Assembly: GCA_902363625.1 (NCBI GenBank)
Contig: CABJAS010000003.1
Location: forward strand, 124,001 to 188,000
From: Clostridiaceae bacterium
GTDB taxonomy: Bacteria; Bacillota_I; Bacilli_A; Erysipelotrichales; Coprobacillaceae
DNA length: 64,000 bases
Reading direction: 5' to 3'
In this document: piece by piece, positions 54,451 to 63,416 of the stretch
Layout of the letters: the number at the start of each line of letters is the position of its first letter
How positions within the stretch are numbered: position 1 is the first letter of the stretch
Position numbers and translations under genes: made by a program
The notes under the pieces: generated by a model
The model's database searches: none
What the model was told of the DNA's origin: nothing
Seen by the model: the letters and a program-made list of their open reading frames with translations, nothing else

Positions 54451-54493
54451 AAAATAAAAGACCACTATTAGTATAGCTAACAGCGCTCTTTTT
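54451..54493 (-). terminator. Terminator of the ABC-F (YbiT-like) gene
   Basis: Minus strand AAAGAGCGCT pairs with AGTGGTCTTT (one mismatch and one wobble), followed by TATTTTAAG. Moderate quality. Confidence 0.5.
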
Positions 54494-54497
54494 ATGA

Positions 54498-56093
54498 CTA
54501 AATATTTTTAACGTATTCTAAATACTCATCGAATGTTCCTAAGCGGTCAATCACACCATCTGAAGTAATTTCAATAACACGATTAGCGATTGTTTGTGTG
54601 AACTGATGATCGTGAGAAACGAATAAAACATTTTCTTTAAAATTTATTAAACCTTCATTGACTGCCTGAATAGATTCCAAATCTAAATGGTTAGTCGGTT
54701 CATCTAGGATCAATACATTGGCATTGCTCATCATCATTTTCGCAAGCATACAACGTACTTTTTCCCCTCCGGATAAGACAGAAGCTTTTTTCAATGCTTC
54801 CTCTCCGGAAAACAGCATACGTCCCAGCCAGCCGCGCAGATCCTGATCATATTCATTTTTCTTTGAAAATTGACGAAGCCAGTCGATCAGCGTCAAATCA
54901 CATCCATCGAAATATTCTGAGTTATCTTTTGGAAAGTAAGCCTGAGATGTCGTCACTCCCCATGTGTAAGTTCCTTCATCAGGTTCCATCTCTCCCATAA
55001 TAATTTTAAACAAAGTGGTATTGGCTAGCTCATCACTTCCCACAAAAGCGATCTTATCTTTAGGATTCACGGTAAAAGAAACATTATTCAAGACTTTTCT
55101 TTCTCCGATCGTTTTAGAGATACCTTCAACACGTAAGACAATATTTCCTACTTCTCTTTCAGGACTAAAGCCAACAAACGGATAACGTCTCAATGATGGT
55201 TTGATATCCACTACTTCTAAATTATCCAGCAGCTTTTTACGTGATGTTGCCTGTTTAGCTTTTGAAGCATTGGCAGAGAAACGTGCGATAAATTCTTCTA
55301 ATTCTTTTCTTTTCGCATCTGCTTTCTTATTAATTTCCTTTGCCTGTGCCAGCATCATTTGTGAGTATTCATACCAGAAGTCATAGTTACCTACATAGAG
55401 CTGAACCTTGTGGTAATCAATATCGGCAATATGAGTACAGACTTTATTTAAGAAATAACGGTCATGCGATACAACAATGACTGTATTTTCAAAGTTTAAT
55501 AAAAAGTTTTCTAACCATGCAACCGATTTAATATCCAAGTGGTTAGTCGGTTCATCTAATAATAAGATATCAGGGTTTCCAAATAATGCCTGAGCCAGTA
55601 ATACTTTTACTTTTTGACTTCCATCTAATTCTGCCATTTTTACATAGTGGAATTCACTTGGCACACCTAACCCATTCAACAAGATTTCAGCATCGCTTTC
55701 CGCATTCCATCCATCTAAATCCATGAAATCCGCTTCTAATTCTGCCAGCTTTAATCCATCTTCATCATTAAAGTCTTCTTTTGCATATAAAACTTCTTTT
55801 GCCTGTTTAATATCATACAATGCTTTATTTCCCATAATCACGGTACTGACCGCATCAAAGTCATCATAGGCAAAGTGATCCTGTTTCAACACGGAAAGAC
55901 GTTGTCCCGGAGTCATCGTGACATCCCCTTTATTGGGTTCGATTTCTCCTGATAATATCTTTAAGAACGTAGATTTCCCGGCACCGTTGGCACCGATAAT
56001 CCCATAACAGTTTCCTTCTGTAAATTTAACATTAACATTTTCAAATAAAACTCGACCGCCATAAGACAGCGAGACATTTTGTGCAGCTATCAT
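54498..56093 (-). CDS. ABC-F family ATPase, YbiT/YkpA-like
   Basis: The 531-residue soluble protein has two ABC domains: GANGAGKST with a degenerate first signature (AELDGSQKVKVLLAQ), and a second with GSDELANTT in the Walker A place and an intact LSGGEK. Both Walker B motifs are LLDEPTNHLD/ILDEPTNHLD. The degenerate first signature and second P-loop are known features of the YbiT/YkpA branch. It acts on ribosomes as a translation factor. The ATG at 56093 has AAGGAG at eight bases; a GTG at 56102 is too close to it. Confidence 0.9.
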   Translation of the reverse strand: MIAAQNVSLSYGGRVLFENVNVKFTEGNCYGIIGANGAGKSTFLKILSGEIEPNKGDVTMTPGQRLSVLKQDHFAYDDFDAVSTVIMGNKALYDIKQAKEVLYAKEDFNDEDGLKLAELEADFMDLDGWNAESDAEILLNGLGVPSEFHYVKMAELDGSQKVKVLLAQALFGNPDILLLDEPTNHLDIKSVAWLENFLLNFENTVIVVSHDRYFLNKVCTHIADIDYHKVQLYVGNYDFWYEYSQMMLAQAKEINKKADAKRKELEEFIARFSANASKAKQATSRKKLLDNLEVVDIKPSLRRYPFVGFSPEREVGNIVLRVEGISKTIGERKVLNNVSFTVNPKDKIAFVGSDELANTTLFKIIMGEMEPDEGTYTWGVTTSQAYFPKDNSEYFDGCDLTLIDWLRQFSKKNEYDQDLRGWLGRMLFSGEEALKKASVLSGGEKVRCMLAKMMMSNANVLILDEPTNHLDLESIQAVNEGLINFKENVLFVSHDHQFTQTIANRVIEITSDGVIDRLGTFDEYLEYVKNI

Positions 56094-56149
56094 TTTCTTC
56101 ACTCCTTATTCACAAGTAGTTTTATTATGCCATTTTTTTGCGATGATTT

Positions 56150-56187
56150 CAACAAAAATTAAAGAAGTGGTTATCCCACTCCTTTAT
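56150..56187 (-). terminator. Terminator of the P-type ATPase-like gene
   Basis: Minus strand AAAGGAGTGG pairs with CCACTTCTTT (one mismatch), then AATTTTTG, overlapping the stop codon. Confidence 0.65.
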
Positions 56188-57904
56188 CTAACATATGTTT
56201 CATTACGACTAAGATCATAAAAGCCAAAAGCACATTAGCTATCAACGCCCCTACAAAAGAGAAGAAGTTAATATAGAATAATAAAACGGTTATGATTTTA
56301 ACCCCATAGCTGATGTATTTAAAATAAACCCATTGCTTATCAAAATCTTTAATATAGTGAAAGAATTTAATTAATGCTTCTTTATTATGATAAATGATGT
56401 CACATTCATTGCGGATCGTTTCATCTAAGTAATTTCCACGATTAAACTTAATTCCACTAGCTTCTATATCTAAAGATTCATTAATTGTTTCCGTTTTTTG
56501 CTTCCTCAGCCATTCCACCAGCTTACTTAAACTGTTTTCATCTTTTAATAACACACGCTGTCCCATTGCCTCAATCATCGCATTATCATAAACATAGGGA
56601 CTAAGCAAAGATAAAGCGAATGGATAGCAAGTAGTGATCATGACTAATCCGGTAATAGAAAGATGCGTATTTTTCATAAACAGCCCGGCAACAACCAGCA
56701 CTGCTCCAATTGCTAACATAGAATATGTGAAATAAAGATAATTATTTTTCTCACGGGCTTCCAAATATCCTTTTTCTACCAAACGCTTAGGACTCCAGTC
56801 ATAGATCTGATTGAACTGTGTTTCCGGATAGGTTTTCACAATCTTGATTGAGAGCTGACCTTCAACCACCTGATCTCCGGCATCAATCCTGTCTCCCACT
56901 TTTAATTCAGCCAGTGTAGCTTCACCGTGCATTAATAAGCGATCAACCTTTGCTTCCCCTTCTACAATAATTCCTTCAAAGTATGAAAGATTTTTTTCTT
57001 CAAGGATTAGTATATCCTCATGTTCTACTTCTTCGACTTGTTTTTCCTCAATCTCATCATCCACCTTTATTTTAACAATGCGAATCAAATTATCCACATT
57101 GCTTACCAGTAAATTGATGATTTGTCTTTCAAAACTCTTGAATGCCATTTGCAAGTACTGGAAGACAAACAGTGCGATAGCTGCATCTAACGGGCGATTA
57201 AACAAAAGCAATAAGAAAGCGCCTAACAAAATCAGATTATTTGAATTCAAATAATCTTTAGCTTTTATCAATTCAACCGCATGGATAACTAATCGAACCG
57301 ATAATAAACCACACATAACAATCCCGCTAAACAGGGTGACGATTGTCGGCTCTTGGCGTGTCACGATATATAAAGAAAAACTAAACAGCAGCAGTGCCAC
57401 ATAAAGATAGCGATACATCAGACGATAATCAAATGTCTGTTCCTCTATGTAGTTTTCTGTAATCTCAATGTTTTCTCCAAAAGCATCAATCACGTGTCTT
57501 AGTTTTGTATAAATAAATGGATCATTTGTCTCCAAAGTCAAAATCTTTTGATTATGATCAAACTTTGCTTCTCTGATCTGTGGATCATTTAGTAAATAAG
57601 AAGTCAAGAAGACTGCATTTTCCGAACTCTTTAAATCAGAAAATAAAAAGACTCGTTTTTCAAAAGGTTTCTCACTCTTATCATTACTTTTCTTTCTTTC
57701 GATAGCTTTAATATTTAATCTTAATTCTTCAATTACTTCGGCTAATAGGCTCATATAATCTTTACTGTCTGTTTGGACATGTAAATCATGAGTCTGTTCT
57801 TTATATTCAATTTTACTGATATGCTCATTTGTTTCTAGTTGTTGGATAAGATTATCAATAACTTCATTATTGATTTCTCCAACGAGATGGATTTTTTTCA
57901 TCAT
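56171..57904 (-). CDS. P1B-type ATPase-like membrane protein lacking the catalytic P and N domains
   Basis: The product has 577 residues from ATG 57904 (GAGGTG ahead; the frame opens at 57955). Two ferredoxin-like, HMA-type domains without CxxC occupy about 3-150. Then come membrane helices, an actuator domain with HGEA at 326-329 where TGES is expected (VDRLLMHGEATLAELKVGDR), and a membrane motif TTCYPFALSLLSP at 424-436 in place of TCPCALGLATP. QRVLLKDENSLSKLVEW follows, as in heavy-metal pumps. The expected DKTGT, TGD and GDGxND motifs are absent: only about 55 residues join this point to the last two helices, where some 250-300 are normal. It cannot be a working pump. The coding sequence is otherwise intact. 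Confidence 0.8.
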   Translation of the reverse strand: MMKKIHLVGEINNEVIDNLIQQLETNEHISKIEYKEQTHDLHVQTDSKDYMSLLAEVIEELRLNIKAIERKKSNDKSEKPFEKRVFLFSDLKSSENAVFLTSYLLNDPQIREAKFDHNQKILTLETNDPFIYTKLRHVIDAFGENIEITENYIEEQTFDYRLMYRYLYVALLLFSFSLYIVTRQEPTIVTLFSGIVMCGLLSVRLVIHAVELIKAKDYLNSNNLILLGAFLLLLFNRPLDAAIALFVFQYLQMAFKSFERQIINLLVSNVDNLIRIVKIKVDDEIEEKQVEEVEHEDILILEEKNLSYFEGIIVEGEAKVDRLLMHGEATLAELKVGDRIDAGDQVVEGQLSIKIVKTYPETQFNQIYDWSPKRLVEKGYLEAREKNNYLYFTYSMLAIGAVLVVAGLFMKNTHLSITGLVMITTCYPFALSLLSPYVYDNAMIEAMGQRVLLKDENSLSKLVEWLRKQKTETINESLDIEASGIKFNRGNYLDETIRNECDIIYHNKEALIKFFHYIKDFDKQWVYFKYISYGVKIITVLLFYINFFSFVGALIANVLLAFMILVVMKHMLDKGVG

Positions 57905-58048
57905 TTTTCTGATCACCTCTTCTTTAAAGTATATAAGAATTTTCATAATTCGCAACCTTTTTTCGTATTATACAAAAAAATGAATATCTGGATATAGTAG
58001 AAAAGCTGTGTTTTAATCATGTTTTATTATGTTTATCACAAATATATT

Positions 58049-58657
58049 TTAGTATTTCAAAGAAGCTGGCGCATATAAAAAATCAAAGCTATGTTCCGGA
58101 GCAGATAATCCTTTTTCAATTAAATCCGCCAGAGCTTTCATTTTATTAAGCTGTTGTAATAAGGTCCAATGAAAAATACCCGGATCCAGCAAGTAAGTAA
58201 AAACTGATAGAATAATTTCTGCATATTCCTGCGGATAACTACATTTAAACAATCCTTCATCTATCCCCTGTTCGATCAGACTGCTGATAATCGGTGATAA
58301 TGCTTCTGTAATCTTGGCTAAAGATTTTTGATGAATTGCTGCATTTTGCGGTGCATGTAAACATTCATCTAAAGTACTAACCCTCGTAAGTGAACGATAT
58401 TTTTCTATGAATAAAGCTAACCGTTTTAACGCATTTCCTGAATCTTCACGAATAAATGCTTCACATTCGCTAATAATGTTTTGGTATTGTCTTTCCACTA
58501 AAGCATCTAATACTTCTTCTTTTGAACGAAAGTAATAATACATGCCTCCTTTAGCGATTCCCGCCTTTTTAGCGATTTCACTGACAGAAGCAGTTCCCCC
58601 TCTGCCTTCTTCAAACAGTGACTGCAAAGCATCCAGTATCTTTTCTTTCTTATCCAT
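58049..58657 (-). CDS. TetR-family transcriptional repressor
   Basis: The 202-residue protein has an N-terminal TetR HTH (ASVSEIAKKAGIAKGGMYYY then FRSKEEVLDALVERQ) and a helical ligand-binding domain. GGAGGGATC precedes the ATG. It is divergent from the alpha/beta hydrolase gene, and two identical-type 15-bp palindromes, TTGACCnnnGGTCAA, lie between them. The regulator probably represses both genes. The ligand is unknown. Confidence 0.92.
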   Translation of the reverse strand: MDKKEKILDALQSLFEEGRGGTASVSEIAKKAGIAKGGMYYYFRSKEEVLDALVERQYQNIISECEAFIREDSGNALKRLALFIEKYRSLTRVSTLDECLHAPQNAAIHQKSLAKITEALSPIISSLIEQGIDEGLFKCSYPQEYAEIILSVFTYLLDPGIFHWTLLQQLNKMKALADLIEKGLSAPEHSFDFLYAPASLKY

Positions 58658-58677
58658 GATGATCCCTCCATAATTTT

Positions 58678-58749
58678 ATTATAGCATATTTGTCAATGTT
58701 GACCAACGGTCAAAATCATGCTACAATTTAATTGTTGACCATTGGTCAA
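58678..58749. promoter_or_regulatory. Divergent promoters with two TetR operators
   Basis: Operators TTGACCAACGGTCAA (58699-58713) and TTGACCATTGGTCAA (58735-58749) are 36 bases apart centre to centre. The plus-strand promoter is TTGACC (58699-58704), 17 bases, TACAAT (58722-58727). The minus-strand promoter is TTGGTC (58701-58706), 17 bases, TATAAT (58678-58683). Operator 1 covers both -35 boxes. Confidence 0.85.
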
Positions 58750-58771
58750 AAAATGAAAGGAGAATTTGTCT

Positions 58772-59938
58772 ATGAGTTTTATAGTATGTATTATCTCAAT
58801 TTTAATCTGTATCGTTACCATTCTCTATCTATTATCACGTCTGATTTATGCCGGCATTAAAAAACGAAAGCCGCTAAGAATGAAAAAAGCGTTCATCCTT
58901 TGTATAAGTTCTTTATCGATAGGACTATGCAGCATTATCACAAGTCAATGGATGGCTTCAACACCTAAAATTCGTGATGAAAACAATAAAATAATAGAAG
59001 GCAGCATCAGTGAATTGTCAAAAATTACGCTTAACGGTAAAAAAGAATGGATCAGCATTCGCGGACAAAAGACAGATGCACCTATCCTCTTATTTTTAGC
59101 GGGAGGCCCCGGCGGTTCACAAATGGCAGCGGTTAGGCATGATTTAGCTGAGCTGGAAAAGCATTTTATCGTTGTTAACTGGGATCAGCCCGGTGCAGGT
59201 AAATCTTATTCTGCGACTCCCGCTTCAAAAGAAACTTATATTGAAGATGGAATTGCTTTAACTCATTATTTATGCGATCGCTTCAACCAAAGTAAGATTT
59301 ATCTTGTCGGAGAATCTTGGGGAAGTGCTTTAGGCATCTTTATGATTGACCAGGCACCTGAGTTATATCATGCGTTTATCGGGACTGGACAAATGATAGA
59401 CTTTGAAGCAACTGAGATTGCGGATTATCACAAAGCATTGGCATTAGCTAAAGAAAAAGAAGATTTTAATAAAATAAAAAAACTGGAAGCAAACGGCTTG
59501 CCTCCATATTATGGAAATGATGTCACAATGAAAAGTGCAGAATACCTGCAATATCTTTCCGATGAAATGCTTGAAAATCCGGAGATTCACAATAACGGCT
59601 ATCATACTTTCCGAGATTTGTTTTCCAGCGAGTATGGAATTTTAGATAAAATAAACTATCTAAGAGGCATCCTAGATACATTTAATACAATCTATCCTCA
59701 GCTATACGACATCGATTTAAAAAAAGAGTATGCTCAGTTAAATGTCCCTGTTTACTTTTTCATCGGTCGTCATGATCTCAATGCCCCAACGGATTTTGTA
59801 GAAGAATATTATCAATTATTGCAGGCTCCAAGTAAACAGATCATTTGGTTTGATCACTCCGGTCACAGTCCTTGGATCAATGAATCGGAACGTTTTGTTG
59901 CAGAGTTGGTGGAAATCAAAAACAAGCTGACTCAATAA
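58772..59938 (+). CDS. Membrane-anchored alpha/beta hydrolase (proline iminopeptidase-like)
   Basis: The 388-residue protein has two N-terminal hydrophobic segments (about 2-25 and 40-62) and then an alpha/beta hydrolase domain. Features are an oxyanion loop in LAGGPGGSQMAA, the nucleophile elbow GESWG, an acid in GRHDLNAPTDF and the catalytic His in FDHSGHSPW. The HGGPG-like loop resembles prolyl aminopeptidases and epoxide hydrolase relatives. AAAGGAG precedes ATG 58772. Its promoter sits between two TetR operators, so it is probably induced by a small molecule. The substrate is unknown. Confidence 0.87.
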   Translation: MSFIVCIISILICIVTILYLLSRLIYAGIKKRKPLRMKKAFILCISSLSIGLCSIITSQWMASTPKIRDENNKIIEGSISELSKITLNGKKEWISIRGQKTDAPILLFLAGGPGGSQMAAVRHDLAELEKHFIVVNWDQPGAGKSYSATPASKETYIEDGIALTHYLCDRFNQSKIYLVGESWGSALGIFMIDQAPELYHAFIGTGQMIDFEATEIADYHKALALAKEKEDFNKIKKLEANGLPPYYGNDVTMKSAEYLQYLSDEMLENPEIHNNGYHTFRDLFSSEYGILDKINYLRGILDTFNTIYPQLYDIDLKKEYAQLNVPVYFFIGRHDLNAPTDFVEEYYQLLQAPSKQIIWFDHSGHSPWINESERFVAELVEIKNKLTQ

Positions 59939-60162
59939 TAACGGGAACGTTTCAACTGAAAATACTCATCAAACTTCTCTTTTGAACAGGATAAAGCATA
60001 TTCTTTCCCATAAATTTTATACTGGTCTTTATGCAAGAAATGCTTTCTGATAGTGCAAGGGTAAACCTTACCGCACTCAAACAGTCTCTGTTCCTCCTTT
60101 CCAATGTTTAAAGTCAAATCTCTTTTACAGATGCATTCACAGCGTCTTCCTTCATTTGCCAT
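59932..60162 (-). CDS. Small Cys-rich hypothetical protein (76 aa)
   Basis: Starting at ATG 60162, which has AAGGAGAAG, the 76-residue protein begins MANEGRRCECICKRDLTL, with three cysteines in CECIC and further ones in FECGKVYPC and ALSCSK. The spacing suggests metal binding. It follows the MFS gene by 11 bases and ends with a seven-base overlap with the convergent hydrolase gene. The family is not recognised. Confidence 0.65.
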   Translation of the reverse strand: MANEGRRCECICKRDLTLNIGKEEQRLFECGKVYPCTIRKHFLHKDQYKIYGKEYALSCSKEKFDEYFQLKRSRYY

Positions 60163-60173
60163 AACTCTTCTCC

Positions 60174-61313
60174 TTAATTGGAACGATAAAAATAGACTGC
60201 ACTCAAGCAAGCTGCCAAAAAGAAGCTAGCGGCTGCCATGAGCAAGGTTAATTGATCGCCAAATTGATATAAGTAGCCGGAAAAAGCTGGTCCGATCATC
60301 ATTCCTAGTGAACGCGCACTATTGAATAAGCCGGATTGATCGCTGCTAGATTTTTGCCGATTTTGTCGCATCTGATTTTGCTGCAAGGGTAGGAATAGAA
60401 CACTGAACATATAATAAAGCAATGTTGAAATTAAAAACGGAACAAGTAAGGCATTGAAATAAGCCGCAGAGAGCATAATTCCACATCCACTTAATACAAC
60501 GACCAATAAGCGGTTATAGCGAGACAAAAAGAAAATTAAAATAAGATTCGCTGCCAAGCTTACCGCCGCAATCGCTAATTTATAGTAACCGACTGAATCC
60601 GAAGCAAACTGATAGTGATGAATAAAATAATAATTGAGCCAATTATCATGCATAAAGTAACCAAAACATGTAAAGAAGACGCTTAATAAAAAGATTTTAA
60701 GTGGCTTCGACGCACTTTTCAGTTGGACAAATAATAATTTAAGCGGGTTATACGTTACAGGCTTAGTCTTGCTGGTGATATCAAAATGTTTATCCAATAG
60801 TAAATAAGCTAGAATTGCCGCAACGAAACTGCCGCCAATTTGAATATAAAAAGTCATCTGATAGCCATATCTACCAAAAAAGCCGCCAACAAAATAACCG
60901 ATTGCCGATCCTACTGTCTGAATAAGGGCATAAATACTCAAATAAGTGACGTTATGTGAAATGCTTAAAATATAGCTGAGTGAAGCTACCATAAGTCCAC
61001 CCATGAATATTCCGGCTAAACTTCTTGCCAGCATCAGCATCCATAGATTGGTGGTTATTAAAAATAAGAATTGAGCAACACCGAAACCGGCAAAAGAAAG
61101 AATCAGCATTTTGCTGGATCCGTATCTTTGGGTTAAATCTGCCCACAATAAGCTCGTAATGAAATTAAAGAAAGCCATCAAGGCAAAAGAAAAGCCATAA
61201 ATGGAACTGCTGAATTGCAGTATATTAAAAAATTCCGGCGTAACAGGATGTGCCATATTGACTAATACAGCAAAAAAACTATAAATAATATAAAAATATA
61301 TGATCTTTTTCAT
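60174..61313 (-). CDS. MFS transporter
   Basis: The product is about 379 residues with twelve helices, starting MKKIIYFYIIYSFFAVLVNM. The loop 2-3 motif is ADLTQRYGSSKMLILS, and LARSLAGIFMGG matches the helix 4 motif common in drug-efflux MFS. No clear ribosome site precedes this ATG; the frame is open to 61385, but that part contains the pepA terminator, so the exact start is uncertain. It is probably co-transcribed with the small Cys-rich gene that follows. The substrate is unknown. Confidence 0.8.
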   Translation of the reverse strand: MKKIIYFYIIYSFFAVLVNMAHPVTPEFFNILQFSSSIYGFSFALMAFFNFITSLLWADLTQRYGSSKMLILSFAGFGVAQFLFLITTNLWMLMLARSLAGIFMGGLMVASLSYILSISHNVTYLSIYALIQTVGSAIGYFVGGFFGRYGYQMTFYIQIGGSFVAAILAYLLLDKHFDITSKTKPVTYNPLKLLFVQLKSASKPLKIFLLSVFFTCFGYFMHDNWLNYYFIHHYQFASDSVGYYKLAIAAVSLAANLILIFFLSRYNRLLVVVLSGCGIMLSAAYFNALLVPFLISTLLYYMFSVLFLPLQQNQMRQNRQKSSSDQSGLFNSARSLGMMIGPAFSGYLYQFGDQLTLLMAAASFFLAACLSAVYFYRSN

Positions 61314-61349
61314 ATACTTAGTATGAATAGTTTTTACTTGTTCAAACAA

Positions 61350-61377
61350 AAAAATTGATGGAATTCCATCAATTTTT
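61350..61377 (-). terminator. Terminator of pepA
   Basis: A perfect 28-base palindrome made of AAAAATTGATGGAA and its reverse complement overlaps the pepA stop codon and ends in five T residues (minus strand). Confidence 0.75.
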
Positions 61378-62772
61378 AAATACATTCACCATTGAACGAA
61401 TCATTTCTCCGGTAGCTCCCTGAGAATCACGATGAGCAATTCCGGCAACATCTAAATGAATCCATTCTACACCTTCATCTACAAAGGCTTCTAAAAAACA
61501 TGCGGCAACGCTTGCTCCGCCACCCGGACGTCCGGCACTGTTTTTAAAATCAGCACTGTCTGATTTCAGCATATCGAAATACGCCGGATCCACTGGCAAA
61601 CGCCAGCCCTTCTCATCACTCATTTTTAATGATTGTTCAAATTTTTCATAGAAAGCTTCACTGTTAGTGAATACTCCCGTATAAACTCCGCCAAGGGCGG
61701 TCATACAGGCTCCTGTTAGTGTCGCAATATCGATAATACGCTTTGCTCCTAAGGATTGTGCATACGTTATCGCATCACATAAAATCAAACGTCCCTCTGC
61801 GTCAGTGCTGACAATCTCAACTGTTTTTCCTGACATTGTCGTGATGACATCCTGAGGTTTATAGGCAGATCCATTTACTAAATTTTCCGTAGCCGGAACA
61901 ATACAGTAAACATTAGCTTTCATTTTATTAGCGGCAATGATTTCCATAGCACCAATAACATCAGCCCCACCGCACATATCATATTTCATGCCATAGCTGT
62001 TGCCTTTTAGATTATATCCGCCGGAGTCAAACGTTAATCCTTTTCCGATCAGGGCAGTATAAGGTTCATCCCCTGCCCCATTATATTTAAGCATGATCAT
62101 ATAAGGTTTAAGATCGCTGCCTTTATTTACTGCCAAAATAGCACCAGCCTTCATCTCCTCTAAATCTTTTTTATCCAAGATCTTATATTCCAAGTCGTAG
62201 CGTTCTGCCATTGCTTTGGCAACCTTAGCCATTTTCTTAGGTGTCATGATGTTTGCCGGACAATTCGCTAAGTCACGGGCATGATTGATTCCTTCCGCAT
62301 AATGACAGGCTTCATCAATCGCTGCTTGAACATCATGATCCGGTGCCATGATCGTAACATCCGGAATAATCTTTCCGGGACGTTCTACTTTTGTTTCACG
62401 ATACGCGGCAACTAAATAAGTTTCCACAAATAACCCCGTGATTTTTTCTATATCGATCACATCTGTTACTGCCCTTTTCGCATCAAAACTGCTTGGTGCT
62501 TCCACTTGATTAGCTAAGACGGCAAAGGCATCACGCAATTTTTTAGTTGTTATGTCGTTAGAATTTCCTAAACCAATAAAAGTAATCGATTTAAATGGAT
62601 ACTTGCCTAAAGTAAACACCTTCGTGATTTTATTCAAGCTTTTATCTACAACCTCATTCACATCAAAGCCTAATGTCTCCACCACTTTTGGACAAATAGC
62701 TTGATCTTCATAGATCGGATAAAGAATATCGCGATCACTTTCATAAATATACTGATACGCTGCTTGTTTCAT
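61369..62772 (-). CDS. pepA: Leucyl aminopeptidase, M17 family
   Basis: This dizinc exopeptidase removes N-terminal residues, preferably Leu, from peptides in the cytosol. The 467-residue protein has a divergent N-terminal domain and the M17 catalytic domain with GKGLTFDSGGYNLK (metal and Lys), KYDMCGGADVIGA and the signature STDAEGRLILCDAI (usually NTDAEGRL). GGGGG precedes the ATG. A Ser replaces Asn in the signature, a conservative change. Confidence 0.93.
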   Translation of the reverse strand: MKQAAYQYIYESDRDILYPIYEDQAICPKVVETLGFDVNEVVDKSLNKITKVFTLGKYPFKSITFIGLGNSNDITTKKLRDAFAVLANQVEAPSSFDAKRAVTDVIDIEKITGLFVETYLVAAYRETKVERPGKIIPDVTIMAPDHDVQAAIDEACHYAEGINHARDLANCPANIMTPKKMAKVAKAMAERYDLEYKILDKKDLEEMKAGAILAVNKGSDLKPYMIMLKYNGAGDEPYTALIGKGLTFDSGGYNLKGNSYGMKYDMCGGADVIGAMEIIAANKMKANVYCIVPATENLVNGSAYKPQDVITTMSGKTVEIVSTDAEGRLILCDAITYAQSLGAKRIIDIATLTGACMTALGGVYTGVFTNSEAFYEKFEQSLKMSDEKGWRLPVDPAYFDMLKSDSADFKNSAGRPGGGASVAACFLEAFVDEGVEWIHLDVAGIAHRDSQGATGEMIRSMVNVFKN

Positions 62773-62854
62773 TCCGTTTCCCCCTTTTATGTGTTTAATA
62801 GTAACATATTTTCTAATATTTTTATATAAATTCTTATTATAAATAGTTATATTT

Positions 62855-63343
62855 CTATATTATCGAAGAAAGGTCCTCCTCATCTTTCAGCATAATATAA
62901 AATTTTTGTCGAGATTTAGCGTGTGTCACTTCTTTTTGAACCTTAAACCCTAACTGCTTGTATAAATGAATAGCACGCTCATTAAAACAAGCCACACTTA
63001 AGCGAAAACGACTCGCTCCAAATAATGTACCGGCAAACTTCAGACCCCTCATCATAAAATCTTTTCCTTTGCCTTGACCACACTGCGACGGCTCCATGCC
63101 TTGCCCAATATCCAAAGCCTCCAATACATAGGCATCCTCTTCAAGCGTTGGAATACGTGCTGAGCTTTGAAAACAAAAATACCCTAATAAAGATGAATCC
63201 TCATTTCGACAAGAATAATAATCACCATTCATTAATTCTTGGATTGCTTCTTCATCTTGTATAAAGCTATACAAATTATAAATGCCATCATATGTCCATC
63301 GGCTGATGATAATTGCCTCTTCCTTGGTCATTTTATCAATCAT
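62855..63343 (-). CDS. GNAT family N-acetyltransferase
   Basis: The 162-residue protein has an acetyl-CoA-binding segment PSQCGQGKGKDFMMRGLKFA (Q-x-x-G-x-G/A type) and ends its fold with NERAIHLYKQLGFKVQKEVTH, the classic GNAT C-terminal motif. AAGGAG precedes the ATG. The substrate is unknown. It lies between pepA and prfC on the same strand with its own spacing. Confidence 0.86.
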   Translation of the reverse strand: MIDKMTKEEAIIISRWTYDGIYNLYSFIQDEEAIQELMNGDYYSCRNEDSSLLGYFCFQSSARIPTLEEDAYVLEALDIGQGMEPSQCGQGKGKDFMMRGLKFAGTLFGASRFRLSVACFNERAIHLYKQLGFKVQKEVTHAKSRQKFYIMLKDEEDLSSII

Positions 63344-63382
63344 CTGATATGTTCTCCTTATTTCGTTTTATTTATTATAGCA

Positions 63383-63414
63383 CAAAAAAATCGTGAGCAT
63401 TATTCTCACGATTC
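63383..63414 (-). terminator. Terminator of prfC
   Basis: Minus strand AATCGTGAG/CTCACGATT stem with a six-base loop followed by seven T residues. Confidence 0.88.
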
Positions 63415-63416
63415 TC

